Assembly (NCBI RefSeq): GCF_001999245.1
Contig: NZ_CP019630.1
Coordinates: 2,596,501 to 2,660,500 of the forward strand
Direction of reading: 5' to 3'
DNA length: 64,000 nt
From: Roseibium algicola
Lineage (GTDB): Bacteria > Pseudomonadota > Alphaproteobacteria > Rhizobiales > Stappiaceae
Part shown: piece after piece, positions 16,761 through 27,864 of the stretch
Position numbering within the stretch: position 1 is the first letter of the stretch
How the letters are laid out: each line of letters opens with the position of its first letter
Notes under the pieces: model-generated
Seen by the model: only the letters and a program-made list of their open reading frames with translations
Database searches by the model: none
What the model was told of the DNA's origin: nothing
Translations under genes and position numbers: made by a program

Positions 16761-17717
16761 CTAGCTGGCAGCTTCCGCGCCCTTGGCAGGCTCCGCAGCC
16801 GCTTCGGCAGGCTTGGCTTCGGCTTCCGGTGCCGGCTCCTTCGGCGCTTCAAGCTTCGGCAGTTCGACTTCCCGCTTCATCAGGATACCGCAGATGCGTG
16901 CCAGTGTTTCCTTCATCTTCTGGCGCGGCACCACCATGTCGATCATGCCGTGGTCGAGAAGATATTCGGCAGTCTGGAAATCGTCCGGCAACTTTTCGCG
17001 CACGGTCTGTTCGATCACGCGGCGGCCTGCGAAGCCGATCTGGGCGCCCGGTTCGGCAATGTGCACGTCGCCAAGCATGGCGTAGGAGGCCGAGACGCCA
17101 CCCGTGGTCGGGTTGGTCAAGACGACGATATAGGGCAGTCCCGCTTCGCGCAGCATCTGCACACCGACCGTGGTGCGTGGCATCTGCATCAGCGACAGAA
17201 TGCCTTCCTGCATGCGTGCACCGCCGGAAGCGGCAAACATGACGAAAGGCGTCTTGTCCTCGACCGCTTTCAGCATGCCGGCAAGGATCGCTTCACCCGC
17301 GGCCATGCCGAGCGAGCCGGCGATGAAATCGAAGTTCTGCACGGCAATGGTCAGCGGCATGCCGTTGACCTGGCCCTGGGCCACGATCACGGCTTCGTCT
17401 TCGCCGGATTTGGTGCGGGCTTCCTTCAGGCGGTCGGTGTAGCGCTTGCTGTCGCGGAACTTGTGCGGATCGGCATGCACTTCCGGGGTATCGACCTCGG
17501 TGTATTTGCCTCCGTCAAACAAAGCCTCAACGCGTTTGCGCGCCGGGATGCGCATGTGATGACCGGAATTCGGGATCACCCAAAGATTGGCTTCCAGGTC
17601 CCGGTGAAACACCATTTCACCGGTTTCCGGACACTTGATCCAAAGGTTTTCCGGAACTTCGCGCTTTTTCCAAAGATCACGGATCTTGGGGCGTACGATA
17701 GAATTGATCCAGTTCAC
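16761..17717 (-). CDS. accD: Acetyl-CoA carboxylase carboxyltransferase subunit beta
   Basis: The 318-residue protein is the biotin-carboxyl transfer half-site of acetyl-CoA carboxylase, acting with AccA to make malonyl-CoA. The crotonase-like core is complete ([41 protein letters not shown]). The N-terminal zinc ribbon CPxC-x15-CPxC is degenerate: only Cys29 remains, with Thr32, Ile48 and Ser51 at the other three positions. I recall the same loss in rhizobial AccD. The C terminus is an Ala/Glu/Pro-rich tail. It lies between trpA and folC on the minus strand. Confidence 0.97.
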   Translation of the reverse strand: MNWINSIVRPKIRDLWKKREVPENLWIKCPETGEMVFHRDLEANLWVIPNSGHHMRIPARKRVEALFDGGKYTEVDTPEVHADPHKFRDSKRYTDRLKEARTKSGEDEAVIVAQGQVNGMPLTIAVQNFDFIAGSLGMAAGEAILAGMLKAVEDKTPFVMFAASGGARMQEGILSLMQMPRTTVGVQMLREAGLPYIVVLTNPTTGGVSASYAMLGDVHIAEPGAQIGFAGRRVIEQTVREKLPDDFQTAEYLLDHGMIDMVVPRQKMKETLARICGILMKREVELPKLEAPKEPAPEAEAKPAEAAAEPAKGAEAAS

Positions 17718-17809
17718 GTCAAACGCGTCCCGCTACTCGAGTTACCATTGGACGGAGATATGGGGTCCGTCCGAAATCCTTCAATTCAGACCAGCCGATG
17801 GCTGACCAG

Positions 17810-18643
17810 TCAGGCTGTTCTTGACCGGGCGCATCCGGAGGCCAGGTCGGACACCAGGTCGACGACGGTCTGAACGGTTTTGTCAGTCGCCTTGCCGGCC
17901 TCATCGAGGCTGTCACGGATGGCATTGACCAGAACCGACCCGACCACGACACCGTCGGCATCCTTGCCGATTTCCGCTGCCTGGTCTGCGGTCTTCACGC
18001 CGAAACCGACGGCAACCGGCAGGTCCGTATGGCCCTTGATCCGCTTGACCGCGGTGGTCACCCGACCGGTGTCGGCGATATTGGCGCCGGTGATGCCGGT
18101 CACGGAGACGTAATAAACGAAACCGGAGGTGTTGGCCAGAACGGCAGGCAGACGTTTGTCGTCAGTGGTGGGTGTTGCCAGGCGAATGAAATTGAGACCT
18201 GCTTCCAGGGCCGGAATGCAGAGTTCGTCATCTGCTTCTGCCGGAATATCGACAATGATGAAGCCGTCGACACCAGCGTCCTTGGCTACTTGCACGAAAA
18301 CCTTCGGGTCCCGCACGTAGATCGGATTGTAATACCCCATCAGGATGATCGGCGTATCCTGGTCCTGCTTGCGAAACTCACGAACCATGTCCAGGGTCTT
18401 GTCCATGGTGTGCCCCGCAGCCAGCGCACGCTGGTTGCCAAGCTGAATCGGGATGCCTTCGGCCATCGGGTCGGAAAACGGCATGCCGAGTTCGATAACG
18501 TCGGCACCTGCTGCCGGAAGGGCGTTCAGGAGGGCTTGCGAGGTCTGCAGATCCGGATCGCCTGCGGTGATAAAGGTGACCAAGGCCGGCCGGCCGGCAT
18601 CCGCACAGGCTTTAAAACGGCGGTCGATACGCGTATCCGTCAT
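17810..18643 (-). CDS. trpA: Tryptophan synthase alpha subunit
   Basis: The 277-residue barrel cleaves indole-3-glycerol phosphate and channels indole to TrpB. The general acid Glu51 (E. coli Glu49) is in [10 protein letters not shown]. The next catalytic position, Asp60 in E. coli, is Glu62 here (DPMAEG), an unusual conservative change. The phosphate loops GFGVKTADQ and VVGSVLV are present. It is separated from trpB by about 1.3 kb holding three small genes, so it is unlikely to be in a tight trpFBA operon. Confidence 0.96.
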   Translation of the reverse strand: MTDTRIDRRFKACADAGRPALVTFITAGDPDLQTSQALLNALPAAGADVIELGMPFSDPMAEGIPIQLGNQRALAAGHTMDKTLDMVREFRKQDQDTPIILMGYYNPIYVRDPKVFVQVAKDAGVDGFIIVDIPAEADDELCIPALEAGLNFIRLATPTTDDKRLPAVLANTSGFVYYVSVTGITGANIADTGRVTTAVKRIKGHTDLPVAVGFGVKTADQAAEIGKDADGVVVGSVLVNAIRDSLDEAGKATDKTVQTVVDLVSDLASGCARSRTA

Positions 18644-18779
18644 TCACTGCTACCCTTTTTCGCGCCGTCCGGGACCCTCCGGGGCGTTTCCGTTTCAGCG
18701 ATGTACGGGGGCAGTGCGTGCAATGTCAATTGTCTCATGCAGATTCGGAGCGTTGAAACAGGCTCCGAACCCAGACCGG

Positions 18780-18962
18780 TCAGCGGCTTGGATAGTCGAT
18801 CAGGCCGATAGCGCGCAGGGCGGCATCCGCCCGGTAGACATGTTCGCTGCCCATGGGCTTCGCCCGGCCGGAGCGCGTGAACGGGTTTCCGGCACCGCGA
18901 AACACGGTGGCGAGGGGCGCTGCCGATGGCGCGCTGATATGGAGGGCCTGCAAGGTGCTCAT
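18780..18962 (-). CDS. Possible small protein, 60 aa
   Basis: An ATG at 18962 opens a 60-codon frame whose third positions are mostly G or C, like the surrounding real genes. The product (ending DAALRAIGLIDYPSR) has no recognised domain. The only ribosome-site candidate, TTTGAG, abuts the ATG, which is weak. It could be an unannotated small gene or chance coding-like DNA downstream of nothing obvious. Confidence 0.35.
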   Translation of the reverse strand: MSTLQALHISAPSAAPLATVFRGAGNPFTRSGRAKPMGSEHVYRADAALRAIGLIDYPSR

Positions 18963-19094
18963 CTCAAAAACCAAAAAAGATTGATGCCGCGATCCGGAAT
19001 CGCAACCGGGCCGCACCTTATGGCTTTTTCGCAGTGCAGCAAGCTGTGGAAGCGCGGGTCAGACCCGCAAAAAATGCATGGCTGATAGGCGAAA

Positions 19095-19132
19095 TGTGCA
19101 CAAATTGCGCCTAGAAAAATGCACTGCGTGCA
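19095..19132. promoter_or_regulatory. TGCAC/GTGCA palindromes upstream of the 83-aa gene
   Basis: TGTGCACA (19095-19102) and TGCACTGCGTGCA (19120-19132) share the same half-site and lie 50-90 bases before the start of the small gene at 19182. A dimeric regulator could bind here. No regulator is assignable. Confidence 0.35.
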
Positions 19133-19181
19133 CTTATTGTAAAACGAACCACTGAGCCACCAAACAAATAAGGAGCTGAAA

Positions 19182-19433
19182 ATGGCCCATTCCCTGTTCG
19201 AACCCGCTCCTCAGCCTTTCACTGAAAAGCTGTGGCGCCGGATGAGGGATCTTCACCTGGGTTTTGCCCAGCGCAAGGGTGTTGCCGAAGTTTCTTCCGC
19301 GCAATCAGAGCCGGTGCTGGCACAACAGGCGACCGGTCTGGACGCCCGGGGCCGCCAGCAGTTGCTGGAAGCCATGTTGACGGCAAAACCCATAGCCGTG
19401 CCACCGCGCGCTGCTTACAAACGCAGTGCCTGA
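19182..19433 (+). CDS. Small hypothetical protein, 83 aa
   Basis: AAGGAG lies 6 bases before the ATG, the best ribosome site in this part of the window, which makes this a real gene. The 83-residue cytosolic-looking product has an amphipathic middle (EKLWRRMRDLHLGFAQRKG) and a Gln/Leu-rich helix (GRQQLLEAMLTAK), no signal peptide and no domain I recognise. It converges with the DUF1127 gene across 12 bases. Function unknown. Confidence 0.65.
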   Translation: MAHSLFEPAPQPFTEKLWRRMRDLHLGFAQRKGVAEVSSAQSEPVLAQQATGLDARGRQQLLEAMLTAKPIAVPPRAAYKRSA

Positions 19434-19445
19434 CCGGCTGCAGCC

Positions 19446-19616
19446 TTAGCGCCGTTTGAAATGACGGGCGAAGGCGCGGCTGGTGATTTCGCTGCGTTCC
19501 AGGCCGAGATCGGCAAGCTGGGCGTCGTTCAGGTGGTTCATGCGTGCGATTTCGCCGGCAACCTTGCGGGAAGCGCGAAAGTCGCGGACGAAGCCGGTCA
19601 GAAGATCGAAAGCCAT
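19446..19616 (-). CDS. DUF1127 (YjiS-like) small protein, 56 aa
   Basis: The reverse strand encodes 56 residues, MAFDLLTGFVRDF at the start and an ARMNHLNDAQLADLGL core followed by SRAFARHFKRR. The L-D-x-x-L-x-DIGL/LGL-x-R pattern is the hallmark of DUF1127, very small Arg-rich proteins abundant in alphaproteobacteria. Some members of the family have been tied to RNA turnover or phosphate/carbon metabolism. AGGAAA lies about 8 bases before the ATG. It is short enough to be missed by a 60-residue cutoff. Confidence 0.82.
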   Translation of the reverse strand: MAFDLLTGFVRDFRASRKVAGEIARMNHLNDAQLADLGLERSEITSRAFARHFKRR

Positions 19617-19944
19617 TTCGGGGTTTCCTCAAGCGGCCGGCAATAGCGCCGACCCTGTTTCATTCGCGGCTGATTTAGTCTTTCCCGGCGGATTCACAAC
19701 GCACAAGTTTGCATTGCAGCATTTCCAAACTGGCGGGGCTGGTTAACCGGCGTTAGGGGCCGGTGGCAAGCCGCGTTGTCATCGCGGTCAAAGCGGAACG
19801 TCGGCCCTATCCAAAACCCGCATTGATGACCAGCAGGCTCCAGGTCTTTCTCTTGGCGGAGGGGATGACTCTCCGGACCGGCCAAAAGAAAAACCGCGCA
19901 CCTTTCGATACGCGGTTTTCCAGGGTTCCGTTCGAAGCGGGCTG
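19617..19944. other. Intergenic region between the DUF1127 gene and trpB
   Basis: The 328 bases hold the promoter side of the DUF1127 gene on the left and the trpB terminator on the right. I see no further gene, tRNA or long repeat in it. Confidence 0.6.
19888..19920 (-). terminator. Rho-independent terminator of trpB
   Basis: GAAAAACCGCG and CGCGGTTTTC pair across a 12-base loop, and on the minus strand the stem ends in a run of T. It lies 25 bases after the trpB stop. Confidence 0.8.
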
Positions 19945-21159
19945 TCAGAGATCGAAGCCCAGCATCTGGCCAACGGCAAAGACGTCCTTGTCGCCCCGGC
20001 CGCACAGGTTCATGACGATAATCTGGTCCTTGTCCATCTGCGGGGCCAGTTTCACGACATGGGCCAGCGCGTGGGCCGGCTCCAGCGCCGGGATGATGCC
20101 TTCAACGCGCGTCAGCATCTGGAAAGCTTCCAGAGCCTCGTCGTCCATGACCGGTACATAGTCCACACGGCCGATTTCCTTCAGCCAGGAATGCTCCGGC
20201 CCGATGCCCGGATAATCGAGACCGGCGGAAATCGAGTGACCTTCCAGGATCTGGCCGTCGCCGTCCTGCAACAGGTAGGTGCGGTTGCCGTGCAGAACGC
20301 CCGGCTTGCCTGCGGTCAGGGATGCGCAGTGTTCTTCCCCCTGCAGGCCGCGGCCACCAGCTTCGACGCCGTAAATCTTGACGTCCTTGTCGTCCAGGAA
20401 CGGATGGAACAGGCCAATGGCATTGGAACCACCACCGACGGCGGCAACCAGCGCATCCGGCAGCCGGCCTTCGGCTTCCATCATCTGTTCGCGCAGTTCC
20501 TTGCCGATCACCGACTGGAAGTCGCGCACCATTTCCGGATAGGGATGCGGGCCCGCGGCAGTACCGATCAGGTAGTAGGTGTCCTCGACGTTGGTCACCC
20601 AGTCGCGCAGCGCCTCGTTCATGGCGTCCTTCAAGGTGCCCGCACCGGCGGTCACCGGCACGATTTCCGCGCCCAGAAGTTTCATGCGGAAGACGTTCGG
20701 CTTCTGCCGTTCCACGTCGGTCTTGCCCATGTAGACAACGCAGGGCAGGCCGAAGCGGGCACAGACTGTCGCTGTCGCGACACCGTGCTGACCGGCGCCG
20801 GTTTCCGCGATGATACGGGTCTTGCCCATGCGCTTGGCGAGCAGGATCTGACCGACGCAATTGTTGATCTTGTGCGATCCGGTGTGATTCAGCTCATCAC
20901 GCTTGAAATAGACCTTGGCACCGCCGAGTTCCTTCGTCAGACGCTCGGCAAAATAAAGCGGCGATGGCCGGCCGGTGTAGTGCTTGTTCAGCGTCTCGAT
21001 CTCGGCCTTGAAAGCCGGATCGTTCTTGGCGTCCTTGTAGTGTTGTTCCAGGTCCAGGATCAGCGGCATCAGCGTTTCGGCAACATAGCGGCCGCCAAAA
21101 ATACCGAAATGCCCGCGATCGTCCGGACCGGTCCGGATGCTGTTAGCCATATCGTTCAC
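19945..21159 (-). CDS. trpB: Tryptophan synthase beta subunit
   Basis: The 404-residue PLP enzyme condenses indole with serine. The PLP Lys97 lies in [10 protein letters not shown], the phosphate-cradle loop [10 protein letters not shown] and the Glu in AETGAGQHG (E. coli Glu109 region) are present, and the C terminus carries NLCGRGDKD. The length is canonical. It follows trpF by 23 bases and ends at a strong terminator, so trpF-trpB form an operon apart from trpA. An internal ATG three codons in (MANSIR) is an alternative start. Confidence 0.98.
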   Translation of the reverse strand: MNDMANSIRTGPDDRGHFGIFGGRYVAETLMPLILDLEQHYKDAKNDPAFKAEIETLNKHYTGRPSPLYFAERLTKELGGAKVYFKRDELNHTGSHKINNCVGQILLAKRMGKTRIIAETGAGQHGVATATVCARFGLPCVVYMGKTDVERQKPNVFRMKLLGAEIVPVTAGAGTLKDAMNEALRDWVTNVEDTYYLIGTAAGPHPYPEMVRDFQSVIGKELREQMMEAEGRLPDALVAAVGGGSNAIGLFHPFLDDKDVKIYGVEAGGRGLQGEEHCASLTAGKPGVLHGNRTYLLQDGDGQILEGHSISAGLDYPGIGPEHSWLKEIGRVDYVPVMDDEALEAFQMLTRVEGIIPALEPAHALAHVVKLAPQMDKDQIIVMNLCGRGDKDVFAVGQMLGFDL

Positions 21160-21182
21160 GCGTTTACTCCTTCACCCGGGCT

Positions 21183-21839
21183 TCAGCCCGGAACCTTGAC
21201 GCCCTTGGCCGCCGCCAAGAATGCGCGAATGAGACCACTGTCCTTGACGCCCTTTTCCCGCTCGACGCCGGAGGAAACATCCACCTCGCTGACGCCGCTC
21301 AAACGGATCGCCTCGGCGACGTTCTCCGGATCAAGTCCTCCGGAAAGCATGAAGGGCTTCTTCAGGTCAAGGTCTTTCAGGATCGTCCAGTCGTAGGACA
21401 CGCCGTTGCCGCCGGGCAGTTCGGACCCTTTCGGCGGCTTGGCATCGAACAGGAGACGATCTGCCACAACAGCATAATAGTGCGCCTGCTCCAGATCTGA
21501 ACGGTCGGAAATCGAAATCGCCTTCATGACCTTGGTGCCCTGCATCACCTTGGCCGCTGCCAGGGCTTCCGGAGCTTCCTCGCCATGAAACTGGAAGGTA
21601 TCGGGTTTCACAAGCTCGTTGATACGGGACAGGCCGTCGAGATCCATGTTGACGGTTACCGCCACGATCTCCGCCCGGCCGCGCGCCATATCGGCCAGCC
21701 GGCAGGCCTGGCTGAGCGACACATGACGCGGGCTCTTCGGGAAGAACATCAACCCGACCATATCCGCACCGGCATCCAGCGCCGCCGCCATGGTGTCCTC
21801 GGTCGAAAGACCGCAGATTTTGACTTTAATATCCGACAT
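21183..21839 (-). CDS. trpF: Phosphoribosylanthranilate isomerase
   Basis: The 218-residue barrel converts PRA to CdRP, step 3 of tryptophan synthesis. The catalytic Cys is in VKICGLST near the N terminus and the Asp in the WTILKDLDLKKPFMLSGGLDP region; the phosphate motif SGVEREKGVKD is at the C terminus. It is the first gene of the trpFB pair. Confidence 0.97.
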   Translation of the reverse strand: MSDIKVKICGLSTEDTMAAALDAGADMVGLMFFPKSPRHVSLSQACRLADMARGRAEIVAVTVNMDLDGLSRINELVKPDTFQFHGEEAPEALAAAKVMQGTKVMKAISISDRSDLEQAHYYAVVADRLLFDAKPPKGSELPGGNGVSYDWTILKDLDLKKPFMLSGGLDPENVAEAIRLSGVSEVDVSSGVEREKGVKDSGLIRAFLAAAKGVKVPG

Positions 21840-22005
21840 GGTTTCGAGGTATCGCCGTTGGGGCAGGGTTTGTCAAAAAAGATTAGCTATCCCGACGAGA
21901 AAAGGCGCAATTGCACGCTATCGCACCCCTGTCGAGTGACTTGCAGCTTGAGTACGACGAGACACCGGACTTTGGATTTCCATGTGTGTTGCGGCAGCGC
22001 TTTGG

Positions 22006-22059
22006 GGCTCCCCGATCCCGGATCTTCGCTGCGCTGCCTCCGGGATGACGACGATAGGT
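22006..22059. repeat. 54-bp direct repeat, copy 1 (CCCGGATC/CATCCCGG type)
   Basis: This stretch matches 22394-22447 in the same orientation with only three mismatches over 54 bases. It contains a CGCTGCGCTGC core flanked by ATCCCGGAT and TCCGGGAT, the palindromic pattern of a dispersed intergenic repeat. The two copies bracket the GIY-YIG gene. Confidence 0.85.
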
Positions 22060-22072
22060 GTCCGGACAATGA

Positions 22073-22360
22073 TTACCGATTGAGCTCCAGATAGAGATCC
22101 TGCCAGCCCGGATTCATCTTCTCGATCAGATCGAATTTCCATTGTCGGCGCCAACGCTTGATCTGTTTTTCGCGGGCAATCGCAGCCCCGGTCTCTTCGT
22201 GCTGTTCGTACCAGACCAGGGATTTCGTACCGTATCGGTTGGAAAAACCCTCAATCAGACCTTCGCGGTGCTCGTAAGCCCGGCGGGCCAAGTCCGTCGT
22301 TACGCCCGTGTAAAGAGTTTCGAACGGTCGCGACGCGAGGATATAGACCCAGGCTGTCAA
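22073..22360 (-). CDS. GIY-YIG domain nuclease-like protein (UPF0213/YhbQ type)
   Basis: The 95-residue protein is a stand-alone GIY-YIG domain: WVYIL stands for GIY, LYTGVT for YIG, followed by the helix DLARRAYEHREG with the catalytic-type Arg and the RYGTKSLVWYE strand. The C-terminal EKQIKRWRRQWK is the conserved end of this small subfamily. Biochemical roles are poorly known. The gene sits between two 54-bp direct repeats with a third inverted relative beyond, which suggests a repeat-associated or mobile unit. Confidence 0.88.
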   Translation of the reverse strand: MTAWVYILASRPFETLYTGVTTDLARRAYEHREGLIEGFSNRYGTKSLVWYEQHEETGAAIAREKQIKRWRRQWKFDLIEKMNPGWQDLYLELNR

Positions 22361-22393
22361 GCGATGGTCACTCCGGGATTCGAGAGGTTGGGT

Positions 22394-22510
22394 GGCTCCC
22401 CGATCCCGGATCTCCGCTGCGCTGCGTCCGGGATGACGACGACAGGTCTGGTAAAAACCTTTCAGTCGTCATCCCGGGCAAGCAAAGCGCGACCCGGGAT
22501 CGGGGGTCCC
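22394..22510. repeat. 54-bp direct repeat copy 2 plus an inverted relative
   Basis: Bases 22394-22447 repeat 22006-22059 (51 of 54 identical). After about 17 bases comes an inverted relative, GTCGTCATCCCGGGC to GATCGGGGGTCCC (22465-22510), with a GCAAAGCGCGAC middle. The paired head-to-head copies could fold into a long cruciform or, in RNA, a hairpin. Confidence 0.8.
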
Positions 22511-22536
22511 CTAATTCAGCGGAAAAATCAACCACC

Positions 22537-24819
<2,283 letters not shown>

Positions 24820-24953
24820 GGTTTGGGCGTTTCCTCTTGCGCGCTCTCTTTACGGGGCGGGAGCACGACCTTATCCCCTGGAAAATGAAGCCTCAAGCCA
24901 AGATGGAATAGGCCCTTGGTGGAATGGTCCGCTCAGTTTGCTAGGTATCAGGC

Positions 24954-27680
24954 ATGAGTGGACAGAGCGCGCAAGAAATCACCCCGGCGGACAGCAAGGT
25001 CACGCCAATGATGGCCCAGTTCCTGGAGATCAAGGCTGCCAATCCGGACAGCCTTCTGTTCTACCGGATGGGCGATTTCTACGAACTGTTTTTCGAAGAC
25101 GCCGAAGTCGCCTCCGTCGCGCTCGGCATCACGCTGACCAAGCGCGGCAAGCACCAGGGTGCCGACATTCCGATGTGCGGGGTGCCGGTGCATGCAGCCG
25201 ACGACTATCTCAACAAGCTGATTGCCAAGGGGCACCGGGTATCGGTCTGCGAACAGACGGAAGATCCGGCCGAGGCCAAGAAACGCGGCTCCAAATCCGT
25301 CGTCCGGCGCGATGTCGTGCGTCTCGTTACCCCCGGAACGCTGACGGAAGAGCGCCTGCTGGATGCCGGTGCCAACAACTACCTGATGGCGCTGACCCGG
25401 TTGAAGGGCGGCTCGCTGGACGGCAGCGCGGTCTATGGTCTTGCCTGGATCGACATGTCCACCGGCTCCTTCCAGGTGTCGGAAACCGATCATCAGCGCC
25501 TTGCCGCCGACCTTGCCCAGGTTTCCCCGCGCGAACTGATCCTGTCGGACAATCTGCTGCAGGAAAGCGAGTTGCGCCTGACCGCCGAACAGGCCGGTGG
25601 TGCGCTGTCACCGGTGCCGCGTGCCTTTTTCGACAGTTCCACCGCCACGGACCGGCTTGCGCATTACTTTGGTGTGAAGACCCTCGACGGCTTCGGCACC
25701 TTTAGCCGGGCGGAGCTTTCCGCCGCCGCCGGCATTCTTGCCTACATCGAGAAGACCCAGCTCGGCGAACGCCCGCCGCTGGATCCGCCCGTGCGCGAGG
25801 CCGGCGCCGGGCGCATGTTGATCGATCCGGCAACCCGGGCCAATCTGGAGCTGTCCCGCACGCTTTCGGGCGAAAAGCAGGGCTCGCTGCTGGCGACGAT
25901 CGACCGGACAGTGACAGGCGGCGGCTCACGCCTGCTCGCCAGCCGCCTGGCCGGACCGCTGGTCAATGTGGATGCGATCCAGCACAGGCTCGACGGCGTT
26001 GCCTTCTTTCTTGAAAACGAAATCATGCGCGAAGGCCTGCGCCAGACGCTGAAAGGCGCCCCGGACATGGCCCGGGCCCTGTCGCGGATCGCGCTCAACC
26101 GCGGCGGGCCGCGCGATATTCTGTCGGTTGCCCAGGGGCTTGAGGCCGCGCGGGCAGTGCTCGACCAGACCAGTGCGACGGCGGGAACGATTCCGGCGGA
26201 AATCGCTGCTGCGCGCGCCAGTCTTGAACAGGCTCCGCACGATCTCGGCAGCGAATTGACGACGGCGCTGAAAGAAGAGCCGCCGCTTCTGAAACGCGAC
26301 GGCGGTTTCATCGCCACCGGTTACAACGCCGATCTGGACGAACTGCGCTCCCTGCGCGACGAAAGCCGAAAGGTCATCGCGAAGCTTCAGGCAGACTATT
26401 CGGAAGAACTCGGCCTGAGGTCGCTGAAGATCAAGCACAACAATGTGCTCGGCTGGTTCATCGAGGCGCCTTCCGCGCAGACGGAAAAGCTGACCGCAGA
26501 TCCCGGTCGGTTCATCCACCGCCAGACCATGGCCGGCGCCATGCGCTTCACCACCACGGAGCTGGCGGATCTGGAATCGAAGATCGCCAGTGCCGGCGAA
26601 CGCTCGCTTGCCATCGAGCTGGAAATCTTCGACCGGCTTGCCAAGTCGATCATCGACGCAGGGGAAGCAATCAAGGCCGCTGCCCACGGCCTCAGCATTC
26701 TGGATGTTTCGGCGGCGCTTGCGAAACTTGCCCAGGAAGAAAGCTATGTCCGGCCCGTGGTCGATGACAGCCGCGCCTTCGACATCAAGGGTGGACGTCA
26801 TCCAGTGGTCGAAAAGGCGCTGAAGAAGTCCGGCGGCGACAGTTTTGTTGCCAATGATGCCAATCTCGGTCCGGAAGCGGACGAGGATATCGGCCATATC
26901 TGGCTGATTACCGGTCCGAACATGGCCGGTAAATCGACTTTCCTGCGCCAGAACGCACTGATTGCCGTGATGGCCCAGATGGGCGGATATGTGCCGGCAG
27001 CAGCAGCCCATATCGGCGTGGTCGACAGGTTGTTCTCCCGCGTCGGCGCGGCAGACGATCTTGCGCGTGGCCGATCCACCTTCATGGTGGAGATGGTCGA
27101 GACCGCTGCAATCCTCAATCAGGCCGGTGACCGCTCACTCGTGATCCTGGACGAAATCGGCCGTGGAACGGCGACGTTCGACGGCCTGTCGATTGCCTGG
27201 GCGACGATCGAACATCTTCATGAGGTCAACAGGTCCCGTGCCCTGTTTGCGACTCACTACCACGAACTGACTGCCCTTTCCGCCAAGCTGGCCCGGCTTT
27301 CAAATGCCACCGTCTCGGTGAAGGAATGGAAGGGCGACGTTATCTTCCTGCACGAGATCGTTCCCGGTGCAGCCGACCGATCCTACGGCATTCAGGTGGC
27401 CAAGCTGGCTGGTCTGCCGGTATCCGTCGTCGAAAGATCCAAGCAGGTGCTCAGCCAGCTGGAAGAGCAGGACCGCCGCTCGCCGGCTGAGAGCCTGATC
27501 GACGAACTGCCGCTTTTCGCCAGCCTGACCGCGCCTGCGTCCAGCGCTCCGGCAGGGTTTGCGGAACCCGATCCTGTTTCGGTCGCTCTCGAGGCAATCA
27601 ATCCGGATGACATGACCCCGCGCGAAGCGCTGGAAGCGCTGTACCGGCTGAAGACATTGCGATTGACCCCGGACGACTAG
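24954..27680 (+). CDS. mutS: DNA mismatch repair protein MutS
   Basis: The 908-residue ATPase recognises mismatches and small loops. The mismatch-contacting Phe-x-Glu motif is present as FYELFFEDA near residues 42-50, the Walker A GPNMAGKS is at 654-661, and the Walker [12 protein letters not shown] and ATHYHELT motifs follow. The C-terminal tail ends in the [11 protein letters not shown] dimer/tetramer element. Length is slightly above E. coli MutS (853). It is monocistronic. Confidence 0.99.
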   Translation: MSGQSAQEITPADSKVTPMMAQFLEIKAANPDSLLFYRMGDFYELFFEDAEVASVALGITLTKRGKHQGADIPMCGVPVHAADDYLNKLIAKGHRVSVCEQTEDPAEAKKRGSKSVVRRDVVRLVTPGTLTEERLLDAGANNYLMALTRLKGGSLDGSAVYGLAWIDMSTGSFQVSETDHQRLAADLAQVSPRELILSDNLLQESELRLTAEQAGGALSPVPRAFFDSSTATDRLAHYFGVKTLDGFGTFSRAELSAAAGILAYIEKTQLGERPPLDPPVREAGAGRMLIDPATRANLELSRTLSGEKQGSLLATIDRTVTGGGSRLLASRLAGPLVNVDAIQHRLDGVAFFLENEIMREGLRQTLKGAPDMARALSRIALNRGGPRDILSVAQGLEAARAVLDQTSATAGTIPAEIAAARASLEQAPHDLGSELTTALKEEPPLLKRDGGFIATGYNADLDELRSLRDESRKVIAKLQADYSEELGLRSLKIKHNNVLGWFIEAPSAQTEKLTADPGRFIHRQTMAGAMRFTTTELADLESKIASAGERSLAIELEIFDRLAKSIIDAGEAIKAAAHGLSILDVSAALAKLAQEESYVRPVVDDSRAFDIKGGRHPVVEKALKKSGGDSFVANDANLGPEADEDIGHIWLITGPNMAGKSTFLRQNALIAVMAQMGGYVPAAAAHIGVVDRLFSRVGAADDLARGRSTFMVEMVETAAILNQAGDRSLVILDEIGRGTATFDGLSIAWATIEHLHEVNRSRALFATHYHELTALSAKLARLSNATVSVKEWKGDVIFLHEIVPGAADRSYGIQVAKLAGLPVSVVERSKQVLSQLEEQDRRSPAESLIDELPLFASLTAPASSAPAGFAEPDPVSVALEAINPDDMTPREALEALYRLKTLRLTPDD

Positions 27681-27811
27681 TTGTCAGGTTCGAATTGTGC
27701 CGCTGATTTGAGTGACGATAGCGTTCGGGAATGTCTGGTTTTCGAAACTTTCCGAAACGGGCTGCGCAATCGGCAGACGCGCGTTCGGCAAAAAAAGCGG
27801 TGACGAGGCGA

Positions 27812-27831
27812 TACAACCCAGTTAGGTTGTA
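27812..27831. promoter_or_regulatory. Palindrome upstream of the MFS gene
   Basis: TACAACC-N6-GGTTGTA is a perfect 7-bp inverted repeat ending 33 bases before the transporter start. Its size and place suit a dimeric repressor, but no regulator gene is adjacent. Confidence 0.4.
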
Positions 27832-27864
27832 ATTCTTGCTTATTTCACTTTTCCGGCGATCGTC

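Noticed and set aside
18453..19085. A 210-codon plus-strand frame over the trpA start region
   Set aside because: Its first third is antisense to trpA, the rest has no motif, and no ribosome site precedes it.
22006..22510. CRISPR-like array of repeats
   Set aside because: Only two direct copies, separated by a protein-coding gene, with no regular spacers or cas genes.
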